Below, piece by piece: positions 27,635 through 35,839 of a stretch of DNA of 64,000 nucleotides; position 1 is the first letter of the stretch, and every line of letters starts with the position of its first letter. The notes under the pieces were generated by a model. That model did not search any database and was not told where the DNA came from. It saw only the letters and a program-made list of their open reading frames with translations. The position numbers and the translations under genes were made by a program. The stretch comes from Novosphingobium terrae. Lineage in GTDB: Bacteria > Pseudomonadota > Alphaproteobacteria > Sphingomonadales > Sphingomonadaceae. Where the stretch lies: NCBI RefSeq assembly GCF_017163935.1, contig NZ_JABVZR010000002.1, positions 1,116,001 through 1,180,000 of the forward strand, in the 5' to 3' direction.

Positions 27635-28415
27635 GCGACGCCTCCCGCATCAACAGCAGCATCAGCGCCGGACCGAAACGCCAGCAGGAAATCAGCAGCC
27701 TTGCTGGCCTGACTGGCCGCCCGGAAGATCGCCCGATTGTCACCCTTCAGCACCTCCAGCCAGCACGCGATATAATCGGAATGGCGCACCGTCGGTACGA
27801 TGCCCAAGGCCGCGCAGGTGAAGGCGCTGCACATCTCCGCGACCAGTTCCTCGCACCCATAAGAGGCTGTGCCGAAACGCCCTGTCTGATCGCGATCCAG
27901 CCGGGAGGGATGGCCTGTCCAATGGCCAAGCTCATGGAGTACGGTGCGATAGTAATTGATGGGCTCGATGAAAGCCGCCTGCAACGGCACCTCGATCCGA
28001 TCAGCACGCGGCCTGTAGCAGGCATTGGGTGATCCGACGGCAATGTTGGCCCCGCTCGCCGCGATCAGTGCCTCGGCCTCAGGGATGGTCACCAGATCGG
28101 CCCGTTGCTCCCGATCTTCGGCTTCATAGAGATGCTCGGGCAGCCCGTCACATTGCGCAACATTGAAGACCGTGAAGCGCTTGAGAAAGGCAACCTTGCG
28201 CGCCTCATCCCCGGCACCTGATGGCGCCCCTTCATCCGCGCCTGCGCCGCCTTCACTGCCCGGCTCACCCCTGGGCGTAAAGCGATCAGCATAACAGACG
28301 GTCACCCCGCGCTCGCCCTTGCGGACATGGCCGCCCAACGCCTCGGCCTGCTTGAAGGTCAGCCAGCGCTGCGCAGTAAATTCTTGATCGAAAAGCGCCT
28401 GCCAGAGGATCAGAA
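27631..28415 (-). CDS. ardC: ArdC-like antirestriction protein, 3' exon
   Basis: This is the larger part of an ArdC-type gene, split by the group II intron. It carries LILWQALFDQEFTAQRWLTF then KQAEALGGHVRKGERG of the N-terminal single-stranded-DNA-binding domain, a Gly/Ala-rich linker, and the zinc-metalloprotease-like domain with VLHELGHWTGHPSR (HELGH). In spliced RNA the exon's first two bases complete an Ile codon begun by the 5' exon, giving a 337-residue protein. ArdC proteins protect incoming DNA from restriction during conjugation. Without splicing, an ATG at 28449 inside the intron could start a truncated form (272 residues) lacking the true N-terminus. Confidence 0.85.
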
Positions 28416-28499
28416 GTAGGGTGGGCTGGCCCTGTCTCAATGAGAACATGGCTCAGCCTCCCCCCGAACCGGACGTGCGGCTTTCACCGCATCCGGCTC
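28416..28499 (-). ncRNA. Group II intron domains V and VI
   Basis: Domain V is 28499 down to 28466 (34 nt): it starts GAGCCGG, has the AGC triad at positions 2-4, an apical GAAA-containing loop, and closes CCGGTTC. Domain VI follows to 28416. The maturase frame (stop at 28437) runs through domain V and into domain VI, so this RNA is also protein-coding. Confidence 0.82.
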
Positions 28500-30359
28500 T
28501 CCACTTCCAACTACCCTTGGTGGGCGTGTATAGGGCCGATAGCTGTGGACCTTTTCATGGCAGTCCACGCAAAGCACGATGCGCTTGCGCGAGCGCGCGG
28601 CACGCATGTAGCTCAGGTAGTCATCGTCTCGACGGTGGTCGTTCAACCTTCGGACGTGATGGACTTCACACGGCTGATCATCCCGCCCGCAGCGCTCGCA
28701 GACGCGGGCATTGAGGCGTTCGACCAGTTCCGTTTGGCGGTACACGAACGGCGTGTGCGGGATGGCATCAACGACGCCATATCGCCTTACCGTGGGTACC
28801 AAGTCCTTCAGCTTCCAGAGTTTAATCGACCGGGTTTCGCCCCTCACCTTGAAGGTAACGTAAAATTCCTGCCCCCTTCGCAGCCTTCGTGCGATACGCG
28901 TCGTCGTGCTCTTATGCTTGTTGGCGAGCGTGCGAAGGAAGCTGCCGAAGGCCAGATATTCGGCCTTGTTCAACTTCCGCTTCACATCGTGCGCTAAAGC
29001 ATAATAGTTGGCGAAGCCCCGCAGTTCGGCATTGTAGGCGGCAGCGATCTCTACATCACTGGCGTAGAGCAGCGCGGGTCGGTGGGTTGGTTTGCAGGCG
29101 TCGAAGCGCCCCCACTTCTTGTCTTGGACAAACCGCAGCACCCGCTCCCGAGGTACGTGCAACTGCACCCGGTCCCGGCATCCCCGTCGCGTGACCCGGC
29201 GGGTGCCGAAGTTCGCGCGATAGGAGTTCGGGTTGGTCCGGGTGCAGATGTCGTAACCGAGGAAGCGCGCCCCGTTCGAAGCATGCCGGATGCCGCTTTT
29301 CGCCTCGGACACCTCCAGTTTCAGGTGCTCGGCCAGGAAGACCCTGACCTCTTCCATCATCTGGCGAGCCTCGGCTTTGCTGCCGGTTATTCCGATGAGG
29401 AAGTCATCAGCGTAGCGGCAGTAGCGGAGCCTGCGATAATTCGGATCGAGGGCGTCGGTGGCCGGAATTGCCCGGCTTTCCGCGCTTTCACGACCGATCC
29501 TTTCCAACAGGGATTGGATCACAGCCGGATCGGGGTTCTCGCTCGCGCGAAGTTTCTCGACCCGGTGACGGAGTTTGCCGATGCGACCTTTCACCCGGCG
29601 ATAGTCCGGGTGCATGGCCCGCTTAACCCCTTTGTCGAAGGCCGTGATCTTGCCCTGCATCCACTCATCGAGTTCGTGCAGATAGATGTTGGCCAACAAC
29701 GGCGAGACGACACCGCCTTGCGGGGTGCCGCTCAGGGTTCGATGGAAGCGCCAGTCCTCCATATAACCCGCCTTGAGCATCCCTCGGATCAACGCGATGA
29801 AGCGACGATCCTCGATCCGCTTATCGAGCAGACGCAGAAGAATGGCATGATCAATGTTGTCGAAGAAGCTGACAACATCGACGTCCACCAGCCATTTGAC
29901 GCCCGTCCAAACCGCACCAATGGTTTTTAGCGCGGTGTGGCAGGATCGACCTTCCCGGAACCCGTGGCTCGCATCATAGAAGATGGGCTCGTAGATCTGG
30001 TTGAGCACGATCCTGACCACCTCTTGGACGAGACGGTCCTCCGTGGTCGGTATGCCGAGCGGTCGCATGCGACCGTCGGACTTGGGTATCAAGACGCGAC
30101 GTACAGCAGCGGGCTTGTATGATCCGTCCGATAGCCGGTCGATGATGGAGCGGACCTTTTCGGGCGAGTAGCCGTCGAACGTTCTTCCATCGATGCCCGG
30201 TGTCATCGCCCCCTTGTTGGAGGCGAGCTTCAGATAGGCCTGATCCCAGAGGGACGGGCTTTTCATCAGGCGGAACAGGCCATTGGCCCGCCGGCCCGAC
30301 CGCACCACGGTCGGGAGTGATCCGATTGCCTTTTCAACAGTTTCCGGCAGCATTAGCAC
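28437..30359 (-). CDS. ltrA: Group II intron-encoded reverse transcriptase/maturase with HNH endonuclease
   Basis: A 640-residue intron-encoded protein with all parts present. The reverse-transcriptase domain spans ~60-370: GIDG(52-60) and RPLGIPTTEDRLVQ, SHGFREGRSCHTAL, VVSFFDNIDH, GTPQGGVVSPLLANIYL, and the catalytic YADD at 316-319. The X/maturase domain covers ~400-530. A C-terminal HNH endonuclease (~553-612) has CERCGRDD, CEVHHV and CVDCHEKVH. It assists splicing of its intron and its retrohoming into new sites. The last ~28 residues are encoded by domains V and VI and may be only read-through. The frame is intact and all key residues are present, so the intron could be active. Confidence 0.92.
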   Translation of the reverse strand: MLMLPETVEKAIGSLPTVVRSGRRANGLFRLMKSPSLWDQAYLKLASNKGAMTPGIDGRTFDGYSPEKVRSIIDRLSDGSYKPAAVRRVLIPKSDGRMRPLGIPTTEDRLVQEVVRIVLNQIYEPIFYDASHGFREGRSCHTALKTIGAVWTGVKWLVDVDVVSFFDNIDHAILLRLLDKRIEDRRFIALIRGMLKAGYMEDWRFHRTLSGTPQGGVVSPLLANIYLHELDEWMQGKITAFDKGVKRAMHPDYRRVKGRIGKLRHRVEKLRASENPDPAVIQSLLERIGRESAESRAIPATDALDPNYRRLRYCRYADDFLIGITGSKAEARQMMEEVRVFLAEHLKLEVSEAKSGIRHASNGARFLGYDICTRTNPNSYRANFGTRRVTRRGCRDRVQLHVPRERVLRFVQDKKWGRFDACKPTHRPALLYASDVEIAAAYNAELRGFANYYALAHDVKRKLNKAEYLAFGSFLRTLANKHKSTTTRIARRLRRGQEFYVTFKVRGETRSIKLWKLKDLVPTVRRYGVVDAIPHTPFVYRQTELVERLNARVCERCGRDDQPCEVHHVRRLNDHRRDDDYLSYMRAARSRKRIVLCVDCHEKVHSYRPYTRPPRVVGSGEPDAVKAARPVRGEAEPCSH

Positions 30360-30998
30360 GCCCCCGTTGAAGTCGTTCGGATCTTAGAAGCTGCCGTCCT
30401 TCCCCCAATCGGTGAGCGTTTCACGCAGGTCACCCCGCGCTTATCGCGTCGATCGTTCGCCGGTTTCCCGGCGACTGTCCCGGCCGTTACGCCAGGCATT
30501 TGAGTACTATGACGGCTCCGTCGCCATGCAGGTCCGGCCAAACCGTCCTGTTTAGGCGATCCCGCATTTACGCGAGTGGGAGGTTGCGACGTGTTTAGGT
30601 GCCCCGTTCGTTCACTTGTCCCTCCATACAGAGGATGCGTTGGACGAGCTGGTAGGCCGGGCCTCTCAACATCGGAGGACCGGCTCGCGGAAAGTATCAA
30701 CTGCGCACTTTCCGACCATCCAATGTACCGCGTCAGCCATTCTGCGGTACCACTGCGGGTGTAAGTCGCTGCAAACTGGGGTTCAGGCAGTATAGCTTTC
30801 ACCATGCACGTCTTACCCTGACCCGCCACGCCACAAATGGCTTCGGCGCTTTGGGCCTTTTCCAGACATGCTATTGTCCCCCGCCCCTTTCGGGGTCGCA
30901 GCCATTTCTGGCCGAGGTTAATCTGGTGGGTACAGGTCATTACCAGCGAACCTGACTGTTCATTCAGTTCCTCCTTCTTCTCGCGCCGATACGGCGCA
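30360..30998 (-). ncRNA. Group II intron 5' ribozyme region (domains I-III and early IV)
   Basis: About 640 bases between the 5' splice site and the maturase start with no supported gene. By position this must fold as domains I-III of the ribozyme. A candidate EBS1 is at 30696-30701. Detailed folding was not done. Confidence 0.7.
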
Positions 30999-30999
30999 C

Positions 31000-31228
31000 T
31001 GTTGATCCCGGAATAAGGCCGTCCGGTGCCTGCGTTTCTCGGGAAGCCCGCCAGCACAAAGGAATTGTCCCAAGGCTGCACCCAAGGAAGCCGCCCCTCT
31101 TCCAGCTCTGCAACAATGCGCGCCGTCATCGTGGAATAGAGCTCCTCCATGGGCCGAGGCCGGGAAGTCTCCGCATCGGATTGGCCCGAACGCTGCGAAA
31201 GCCTGCGCGAAGTATGATTGAAAGCCAT
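31000..31228 (-). CDS. ardC: ArdC-like antirestriction protein, 5' exon
   Basis: The first 76 codons plus one base of the intron-split ardC. It reads MAFNHTSRRL..., then ELYSTMTARIVAELEEGRLP and WVQPWDNSFVLAGFPRNAGT then GRPYSGIN, which is the usual ArdC N-terminal pattern (I..L..G..PW..PW......P.N..TG..Y.GIN). The start at 31228 has GAAGGA just upstream; ATG 31150 is an alternative. Without splicing the frame runs on into the intron for ~215 meaningless residues. Confidence 0.85.
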
Positions 31229-31845
31229 AATCCTTCACTCCTGCCTTAAACCGCCGCAAACCGGCGCCGGTCTGGCGGGTGGGCGGCAGGAGCATGACCA
31301 GAAGGCCCGTCGATGAAGGCGCGGGGCACCCGCAGGGCCGCAACGCAGTGGAGGACCCCGGCTTTGCCGGGGTTGCGCCGCGCCGCGACGGGCCTACAGG
31401 GCAGCGACGCCCACCCGTCAGACTGGAGCCGGAGGCCAACGCCAGCGCGCGCAAGCGCGCTGTCCGCCAGGACGGGCTAAGCCCGGCCGCCGCGCCAGGG
31501 GCGCGGCCTTTGCCTCCTTCCGCGTCAGCGATCGTAAGCAGCTATGCTGACGAGACGCCAGGCGGCTCGGGTGGAGCGCAGCGGAACCAGAGCACGGTCT
31601 GGCACCCCGAACAGGGGAGCCGGAGACGCCCTGAGAGTGTTCGCCACCACCACCCGCTCAAGGACTTCCAGAGCGACCCCGCCATGCCGACCGCGTGGCA
31701 AGAGACGACGGAAGGTATCTTCAAGATGCGGGGAGATGCTCCCATTTGTCCCGTCCTGACCGCTTTCGACCCTATTTGCACCGTTCAAGCTGCCAGCATT
31801 TTAAACGACAATCGCCGCACGATTTCTCGTGAAAGGATTGTCCTT
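31229..31845. other. GC-rich non-coding region with three hairpins
   Basis: About 620 bases between divergent ardC and the AlpA-type gene. No frame here looks coding. Between 31355 and 31485 there are three strong stem-loops: ACCCCGGC/GCCGGGGT with loop TTT (31355-31373), AGCGCGC/GCGCGCT with loop GCAA (31444-31461) and CGGGC/GCCCG with loop TAA (31473-31485). It should contain both promoters; it could also hold an origin of transfer or a structured leader RNA. Confidence 0.5.
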
Positions 31846-32043
31846 ATGACCACCGATTCCTTCATCCGATTCGACGAAGTGCTCAAGCGCACCAGCCTGA
31901 GCCCCGCGACCCTCTACCGGAAGATCAAGGATGGCAGCTTCCCGGCGCAGACCAGGATTTCCAAACGCCGCTGCGGCTGGAAGGAATCCGCCCTCCAGCA
32001 CTGGTGCGACAATCTCATGAACTGGAGCGCGGACAGTATGTGA
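31846..32043 (+). CDS. alpA: AlpA-family helix-turn-helix regulator
   Basis: A 65-residue protein: MTTDSFIRFDEVLKRTSLSP then ATLYRKIKDGSFPAQTRISK, RRCGWKESALQHWCDNL. This is the short MerR-like winged helix of AlpA regulators (RxxxVxxxTGLSRSTIYRxxxxGxFPxxxxxxxRxVGWxxxEVxxW). AlpA proteins control excision or conjugation genes of integrative elements and prophages. AAGGA lies eight bases before the ATG. It is the only regulator seen on the island side of ardC. Confidence 0.85.
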   Translation: MTTDSFIRFDEVLKRTSLSPATLYRKIKDGSFPAQTRISKRRCGWKESALQHWCDNLMNWSADSM

Positions 32044-32535
32044 GATAGAATTTTCCTGACCGCCTTTGTCTCGGGCGTACGCAACATTCCCAGCCCGCAA
32101 CCATTGCTATCAATGGTTCGGAATAGCATCATATTTCGCGGCATCTGTCGTGGTAGAGATCAGACTGGAAAGTCAGCTCCTAGCCAGCTCGTATCAAACC
32201 GCGAATCACTCACTGAAGGTTTCGAATCCTACGTTTAGATTCGAACCCTCTTTAAATCTTTTTTGATGGTTCATCTGATGGATCGAGGCAAAGAGCGTCA
32301 TATTTTATTATTTTATTTCAATTTTTAACTCCTGAATTAGATTCCCTTCACCTCCTCCCAGCGTATGAATGTGAAGGCTCCGTAGGGTAGGTGCCCAGCC
32401 GCTGACAAAGGGGCCATACACCGCAGGCAACCAGCCCATATGAAGCGGGTCTCTGGCAGACCGTTTATACTAAATCAGTTGAAGGAATCGCTGGCAGCAG
32501 GAAATGCGAATGAATAGTGTGGAGAGCGCCCACCT
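32044..32535. other. Intergenic region after the AlpA gene, possible island edge
   Basis: About 490 bases without a gene. It includes a short hairpin CCATTG/CAATGG at 32101-32116, the terminator-like hairpin at 32218-32248, then an AT-rich stretch (32300-32340). The composition changes here from the island to the acyltransferase gene. Confidence 0.45.
32218..32270 (+). terminator. Probable rho-independent terminator
   Basis: GGTTTCGAATC and GATTCGAACCC pair over 10 of 11 positions with a nine-base loop, and a T-rich tail ending in six T follows. It lies 175 bp after the AlpA gene. The stem resembles a tRNA T-arm (GGTTCGAATC), so a remnant of a tRNA-type attachment site is also possible. Confidence 0.55.
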
Positions 32536-33750
32536 ATGAAAGCTTCCGCAGTGAACATTTGCGCGCCGGCCCCTCAATCCGTGATCCGCATACAGCGGTC
32601 AAGGAAGCCCGGACTGGACCTTATTCGTGCGATCGCGATTGTCTGGGTCATGCTGTACCACGCAAGCATCATGGGCTTGATGTCCGCCCCGGCACAGGTT
32701 TTGATATCCTTTGGCTGGATGGGCGTGGACCTGTTTTTTGTTTTGAGCGGTTATTTGATCGCAAGCCAGCTTCTTCGCCCTGTAGCGGCGGGCCAAAGGT
32801 CGAATTATCGAACATTCTTCTCCCGCCGCCTTCTCAGAACACTCCCGGCCTATGCGGTCTTGCTTGCAATATACTTCCTCGCTCCGGGGCTCCGTGAGCG
32901 CGCGGTCATTCAGCCATTCTGGCAATATCTCACCTTCACGGAAAACCTGTTCATTGATGTCGGCCGTGGAACCGCATTCTCGCATGTCTGGTCTCTCTGC
33001 GTCGAGGAGCAGTTCTACCTGATGTTCCCGATAGCGGTGATGGCGCTCACGATCCGGCCGAGTACGGCAAAGACGGTCACCGCCATTGCCTCCATCCTTG
33101 CTCTCGGGATCGGACTGCGTGGCTACCTGTGGCTGGCCCATGTTTCGTCCCAGCCCTTCGACGCAGCCGGCACGCCCGACCACCTGCGCTATATGAAGCT
33201 GATCTATTACCCAACCTGGAGCCGACTGGACGGCCTCCTCGCAGGGATCAGCATCGCCGCGATCGAGATCTTCCGCCCCTCCCTGTGGCAAAGGATGACG
33301 TGCAGGCCAAACCTGCTGCTTGCCCTTGGCATGATGGGAACAGGCGCGGCAATGCTGTGGTTCGGCGGCCAGATCAGCACCTTCTATCCCACAATTTTCG
33401 CCTACCCCCTGCTGGCTTTGAGCATTGCCCTGCTGGTCGCCGGCGCTGCCGACAGCCACTCCCTTGCCGGACGCTACACGATCCCGGGCGCAAAGGCATT
33501 GGCGACAGGCGCTTACAGCCTCTACCTGTCGCACAAGATCGCGTTCCATCTCGCCGCCCCTTCGGATGACGGCTCTCCGGACTGGCTGCACCTTAGCCTT
33601 GCTTTCGGGCTGGCTCTCACCTTCGGCACAGCGCTTTACTGGTGCGTGGAGCGCCCCTTCCTCAGACTGCGCGACCGACTGGATGGACGAACCCGAACAC
33701 CGACCGTTAGCGACGTAAGCCCGAAGCCCGGATTGGCAGAGGCCGCCTAA
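32536..33750 (+). CDS. Acyltransferase-3 (OafA/YrhL) family membrane protein
   Basis: A 404-residue inner-membrane protein with ~10 helices. The family motif is present near the N-terminus: LDLIRAIAIVWVMLYHASIM (Arg ... catalytic His), followed by GWMGVDLFFVLSGYLIASQL, SRRLLRTLPAYAVLLAIYFL and HVWSLCVEEQFYLMFPI. These enzymes O-acetylate or O-succinylate surface sugars such as LPS or exopolysaccharide. No SGNH extension is present. It is a single gene, converging on the LacI-type gene. Confidence 0.88.
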   Translation: MKASAVNICAPAPQSVIRIQRSRKPGLDLIRAIAIVWVMLYHASIMGLMSAPAQVLISFGWMGVDLFFVLSGYLIASQLLRPVAAGQRSNYRTFFSRRLLRTLPAYAVLLAIYFLAPGLRERAVIQPFWQYLTFTENLFIDVGRGTAFSHVWSLCVEEQFYLMFPIAVMALTIRPSTAKTVTAIASILALGIGLRGYLWLAHVSSQPFDAAGTPDHLRYMKLIYYPTWSRLDGLLAGISIAAIEIFRPSLWQRMTCRPNLLLALGMMGTGAAMLWFGGQISTFYPTIFAYPLLALSIALLVAGAADSHSLAGRYTIPGAKALATGAYSLYLSHKIAFHLAAPSDDGSPDWLHLSLAFGLALTFGTALYWCVERPFLRLRDRLDGRTRTPTVSDVSPKPGLAEAA

Positions 33751-33785
33751 CTGTCAGCCAGAGCATTCGAGCGAGACACCCGCAC

Positions 33786-34835
33786 CTAAACCACAAGCGC
33801 TTTTTGCATCTGGGTCGAATCCCGCTCAATCACCGTGAAATCGGCCAGTTCATCATGGCACGCTGCCCCCTCGTCCATCATGGCGAGCAACAGCGCAAAG
33901 GCCCGGTGGGTCATGGCATCGATCGGTTGACGCACTGTGGTCAGCGCGGGCCAGACACGGGTCGCCACAAGGCTGTCGTCGAAACCGGTGACGGCCAGCT
34001 CATCCGGCAGGCGCAGGCCACGGCGATGCGCTTCCCAGATCACGCCGGCGGCCATATCGTCATTCGCCGCCGCAATGGCCGTGGGCGGCTGCGGCAGGGA
34101 CAACAAGTGCTTCGCCCAAGCCACCCCCGAGTCAAAGGTGAAGGCGCCCTGAGCGACCAGCGCGGGATCTTCGGCAAATCCCCGCGCGGCCATGGCCGCC
34201 TGATGCCCGGCAAGCCGCGCCAGACTGTCCGAATGGCCCGAAGGCCCGGCGATCACCCCGATCCGGCGATGGCCCTGATCCAGCAGCAGGCTGGTCAGCG
34301 CGAAAGAGGCCGCGTGATTATCAATGCGCAAGGTCGCCATATCGGGCAGCGGGCGCCCCGTGACCAGCGCCAGCAGCGGAACGCCCAAATCCGCGATGGC
34401 CGGCGATCCGCTCAGCGCTTCGGCAAAGGGAGGCATCACCAGCAGCGCCCCCGCACCCTCGGCCAGCAGCTCGCGCGCGCAGGCGAGGATCGCTTCGGGC
34501 GCATCATCGCTCTGCGGCCGCAGCAGCAACTGCACATCATGCACCGCCGCCGCGCTGGAGGCACTGGCCAGAGCGGTACGCACGAAAATCGTATCCACAT
34601 CGTGATGGATCAGCCCGATCCTCACCGGCCCGCCCCTGATCGCATCACCGCGCCCCGCATCCGCCGCCGACCGATAGCCCAAAGCCCCGATCGCCTGCTG
34701 CACGCGGGCGCGCGCCGCCTCCCCCACCCGCCCCTTGCGGTTGAGGACATTGGAGACCGTCATCGCCGAAACGCCCGCCTTCTCGGCGACCTCCCGGATG
34801 GTGACCTGCCCCGTCTTGCTGCGCCTTGCCTTCAC
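33786..34835 (-). CDS. LacI-family transcriptional regulator
   Basis: A 349-residue regulator. The N-terminal LacI helix-turn-helix is TIREVAEKAGVSAMTVSNVL followed by NRKGRV (~12-37), then the hinge and a periplasmic-binding-protein-like sensor domain (VRIGLIHHDVDTIF ... RIDNHAASFALTSLLLDQGH ... AIAAANDDMAAGVIWEAHRR ... LAVTGFDDSLVATRVWPALTTVRQP). It follows two LigD-like SDR genes on the same strand with an 81-bp gap. It probably controls this operon or the neighbouring catabolic ones; the effector, likely a sugar or an aromatic intermediate, is not evident. Confidence 0.9.
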   Translation of the reverse strand: MKARRSKTGQVTIREVAEKAGVSAMTVSNVLNRKGRVGEAARARVQQAIGALGYRSAADAGRGDAIRGGPVRIGLIHHDVDTIFVRTALASASSAAAVHDVQLLLRPQSDDAPEAILACARELLAEGAGALLVMPPFAEALSGSPAIADLGVPLLALVTGRPLPDMATLRIDNHAASFALTSLLLDQGHRRIGVIAGPSGHSDSLARLAGHQAAMAARGFAEDPALVAQGAFTFDSGVAWAKHLLSLPQPPTAIAAANDDMAAGVIWEAHRRGLRLPDELAVTGFDDSLVATRVWPALTTVRQPIDAMTHRAFALLLAMMDEGAACHDELADFTVIERDSTQMQKALVV

Positions 34836-34851
34836 CGCTCACCCATCTTTG

Positions 34852-34894
34852 CTCTTGCCCGCCTTGTGGGATCGCAGCCGGGCCGAAGCAAGAG
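34852..34894. other. Inverted repeat in the SDR-LacI gap
   Basis: CTCTTGC (34852-34858) and GCAAGAG (34888-34894) are perfect complements. CTTGCCC and GGGCAAG nearby could pair instead, giving two mutually exclusive folds. It may limit transcription into the regulator gene; weak evidence. Confidence 0.25.
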
Positions 34895-34916
34895 GCGATG
34901 GGGCAAGGGCGCCATA

Positions 34917-35825
34917 TCAGCCGCGCATCGGCACGCGCGCCGCTTCCCGCGCCTCCTTGTAGCGGGCCCGCCGCCCGACCTCGATCGCCAGGCGCCGATC
35001 CAGCCCGGGATCAGCCGGATACTCCCGAAATTCGCCGAGAATTTCGGCAAAGACCTCGGCAAGTTCGTCGCGGAATTCGGGATGCGAAAAGACGTGGAAG
35101 CGGTTGTCCTTGATGGCATCGATGGTGCGCTGGGCGATGACCTCCGGCTCCATCCCAGCCTGATGCACCTGCTCCAACTGGCCCACGAAGGCGGTGTTGA
35201 CGGGCTTGGCCCCGGCCCTCAGCGCGTCGGGACGGATTTCATCGCTGGCGTAGATATGGGTCTTCACCAGCCCCGGGCACAGCATGGACACGCCGATGCC
35301 GTGAGGCGCCAGACTGTAGCGCAGGGATTCGCTCAGCCCCCGCACCGCGAATTTGGTGGTGTTGTAGATGCCGGGAACACCGCTGCCCAGAAAAGCCGCC
35401 ATCGAGGCGGTGTTGCAGACATGCCCGCCCTCCCCGCGCGCCTTCATGCCCGGAACAAAGGTGGCGATGCCATTGATGACGCCATGCAGATTGACGCCCA
35501 GCAGCCAGTCCCAATCGTCATAGGAGGAGTCGTCGATCGTCTGGAACAGGTTCACCCCGGCGTTGTTGAACAACAGGCTCACCGGCCCCAGATCGCGCTC
35601 CACCCTTGCGGCGGCCTCGGCAAAACCCTCACGCGAGGAGACATCGAGCTTCACGCCGATCACATGCTGATTTTCCAGCAGCTTGAGCGCTTCCTCGATC
35701 GCATCCTCGCGAATATCGGCGATCGCCACCTTGCAGCCCTCGGCCAGGAGAGTCCTGGCCAGCCCCAGCCCCACGCCATTGGCCCCGCCAGTCACAAAGG
35801 CGGTTCTGCCTGCCAGATCCTTCAT
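34917..35825 (-). CDS. SDR oxidoreductase, LigD/L/N-like C-alpha dehydrogenase candidate
   Basis: A 302-residue short-chain dehydrogenase. Cofactor site TGGANGVGLG near the N-terminus with ADIRED (acidic residue after beta-2, favouring NAD). NNAGV is present, then active-site residues in NTASMAAFLGSGVPGIYNTTKFAV (Ser, Tyr-x3-Lys). A C-terminal extension (EVIAQRTIDAIKDNRFHVFSHPEFRDELAEVFAEILGEF) resembles LigD/LigL/LigN, the Calpha dehydrogenases that oxidise guaiacylglycerol-beta-guaiacyl ether in Sphingobium. It is second in an operon after a similar SDR. Which stereoisomer or substrate it uses cannot be told from sequence. Confidence 0.75.
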   Translation of the reverse strand: MKDLAGRTAFVTGGANGVGLGLARTLLAEGCKVAIADIREDAIEEALKLLENQHVIGVKLDVSSREGFAEAAARVERDLGPVSLLFNNAGVNLFQTIDDSSYDDWDWLLGVNLHGVINGIATFVPGMKARGEGGHVCNTASMAAFLGSGVPGIYNTTKFAVRGLSESLRYSLAPHGIGVSMLCPGLVKTHIYASDEIRPDALRAGAKPVNTAFVGQLEQVHQAGMEPEVIAQRTIDAIKDNRFHVFSHPEFRDELAEVFAEILGEFREYPADPGLDRRLAIEVGRRARYKEAREAARVPMRG

Positions 35826-35839
35826 CGCACAGGCTCCCT

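Larger units (their letters stand above)
28416..30999 (-). mobile_element. Full-length group II intron inserted in ardC
   Basis: On the minus strand the element starts GTGCG at 30999 and ends CCCTAC at 28416, matching group II boundaries (GUGYG ... AY). It contains a 640-residue maturase, a 34-nt domain V and a domain VI. Removing 28416-30999 joins ...GGGATCAACA to TTCTGATCC... and restores one ardC frame: 76 codons plus one base on the left, two bases plus 261 codons on the right. A candidate EBS1 (GUUGAU on the intron RNA, plus-strand 30696-30701) can pair with AUCAAC just upstream of the splice site, leaving the last exon base unpaired. The lineage class was not determined; the presence of an endonuclease domain argues against IIC. 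Confidence 0.9.

Noticed and set aside
30353..31228. A 291-residue protein from the unspliced ardC start
   Set aside because: Only the first 76 codons resemble ArdC; the rest reads through group II intron RNA.
31279..32043. A longer start (31279) for the AlpA-type gene
   Set aside because: The added ~190 residues are low-complexity and cover the hairpin region; a good ribosome site precedes the internal ATG at 31846.
32101..32260. A tRNA or tmRNA gene suggested by the GGTTCGAATC-like sequence
   Set aside because: No acceptor stem, D-arm or anticodon arm could be built around it; the sequence fits a terminator hairpin better.
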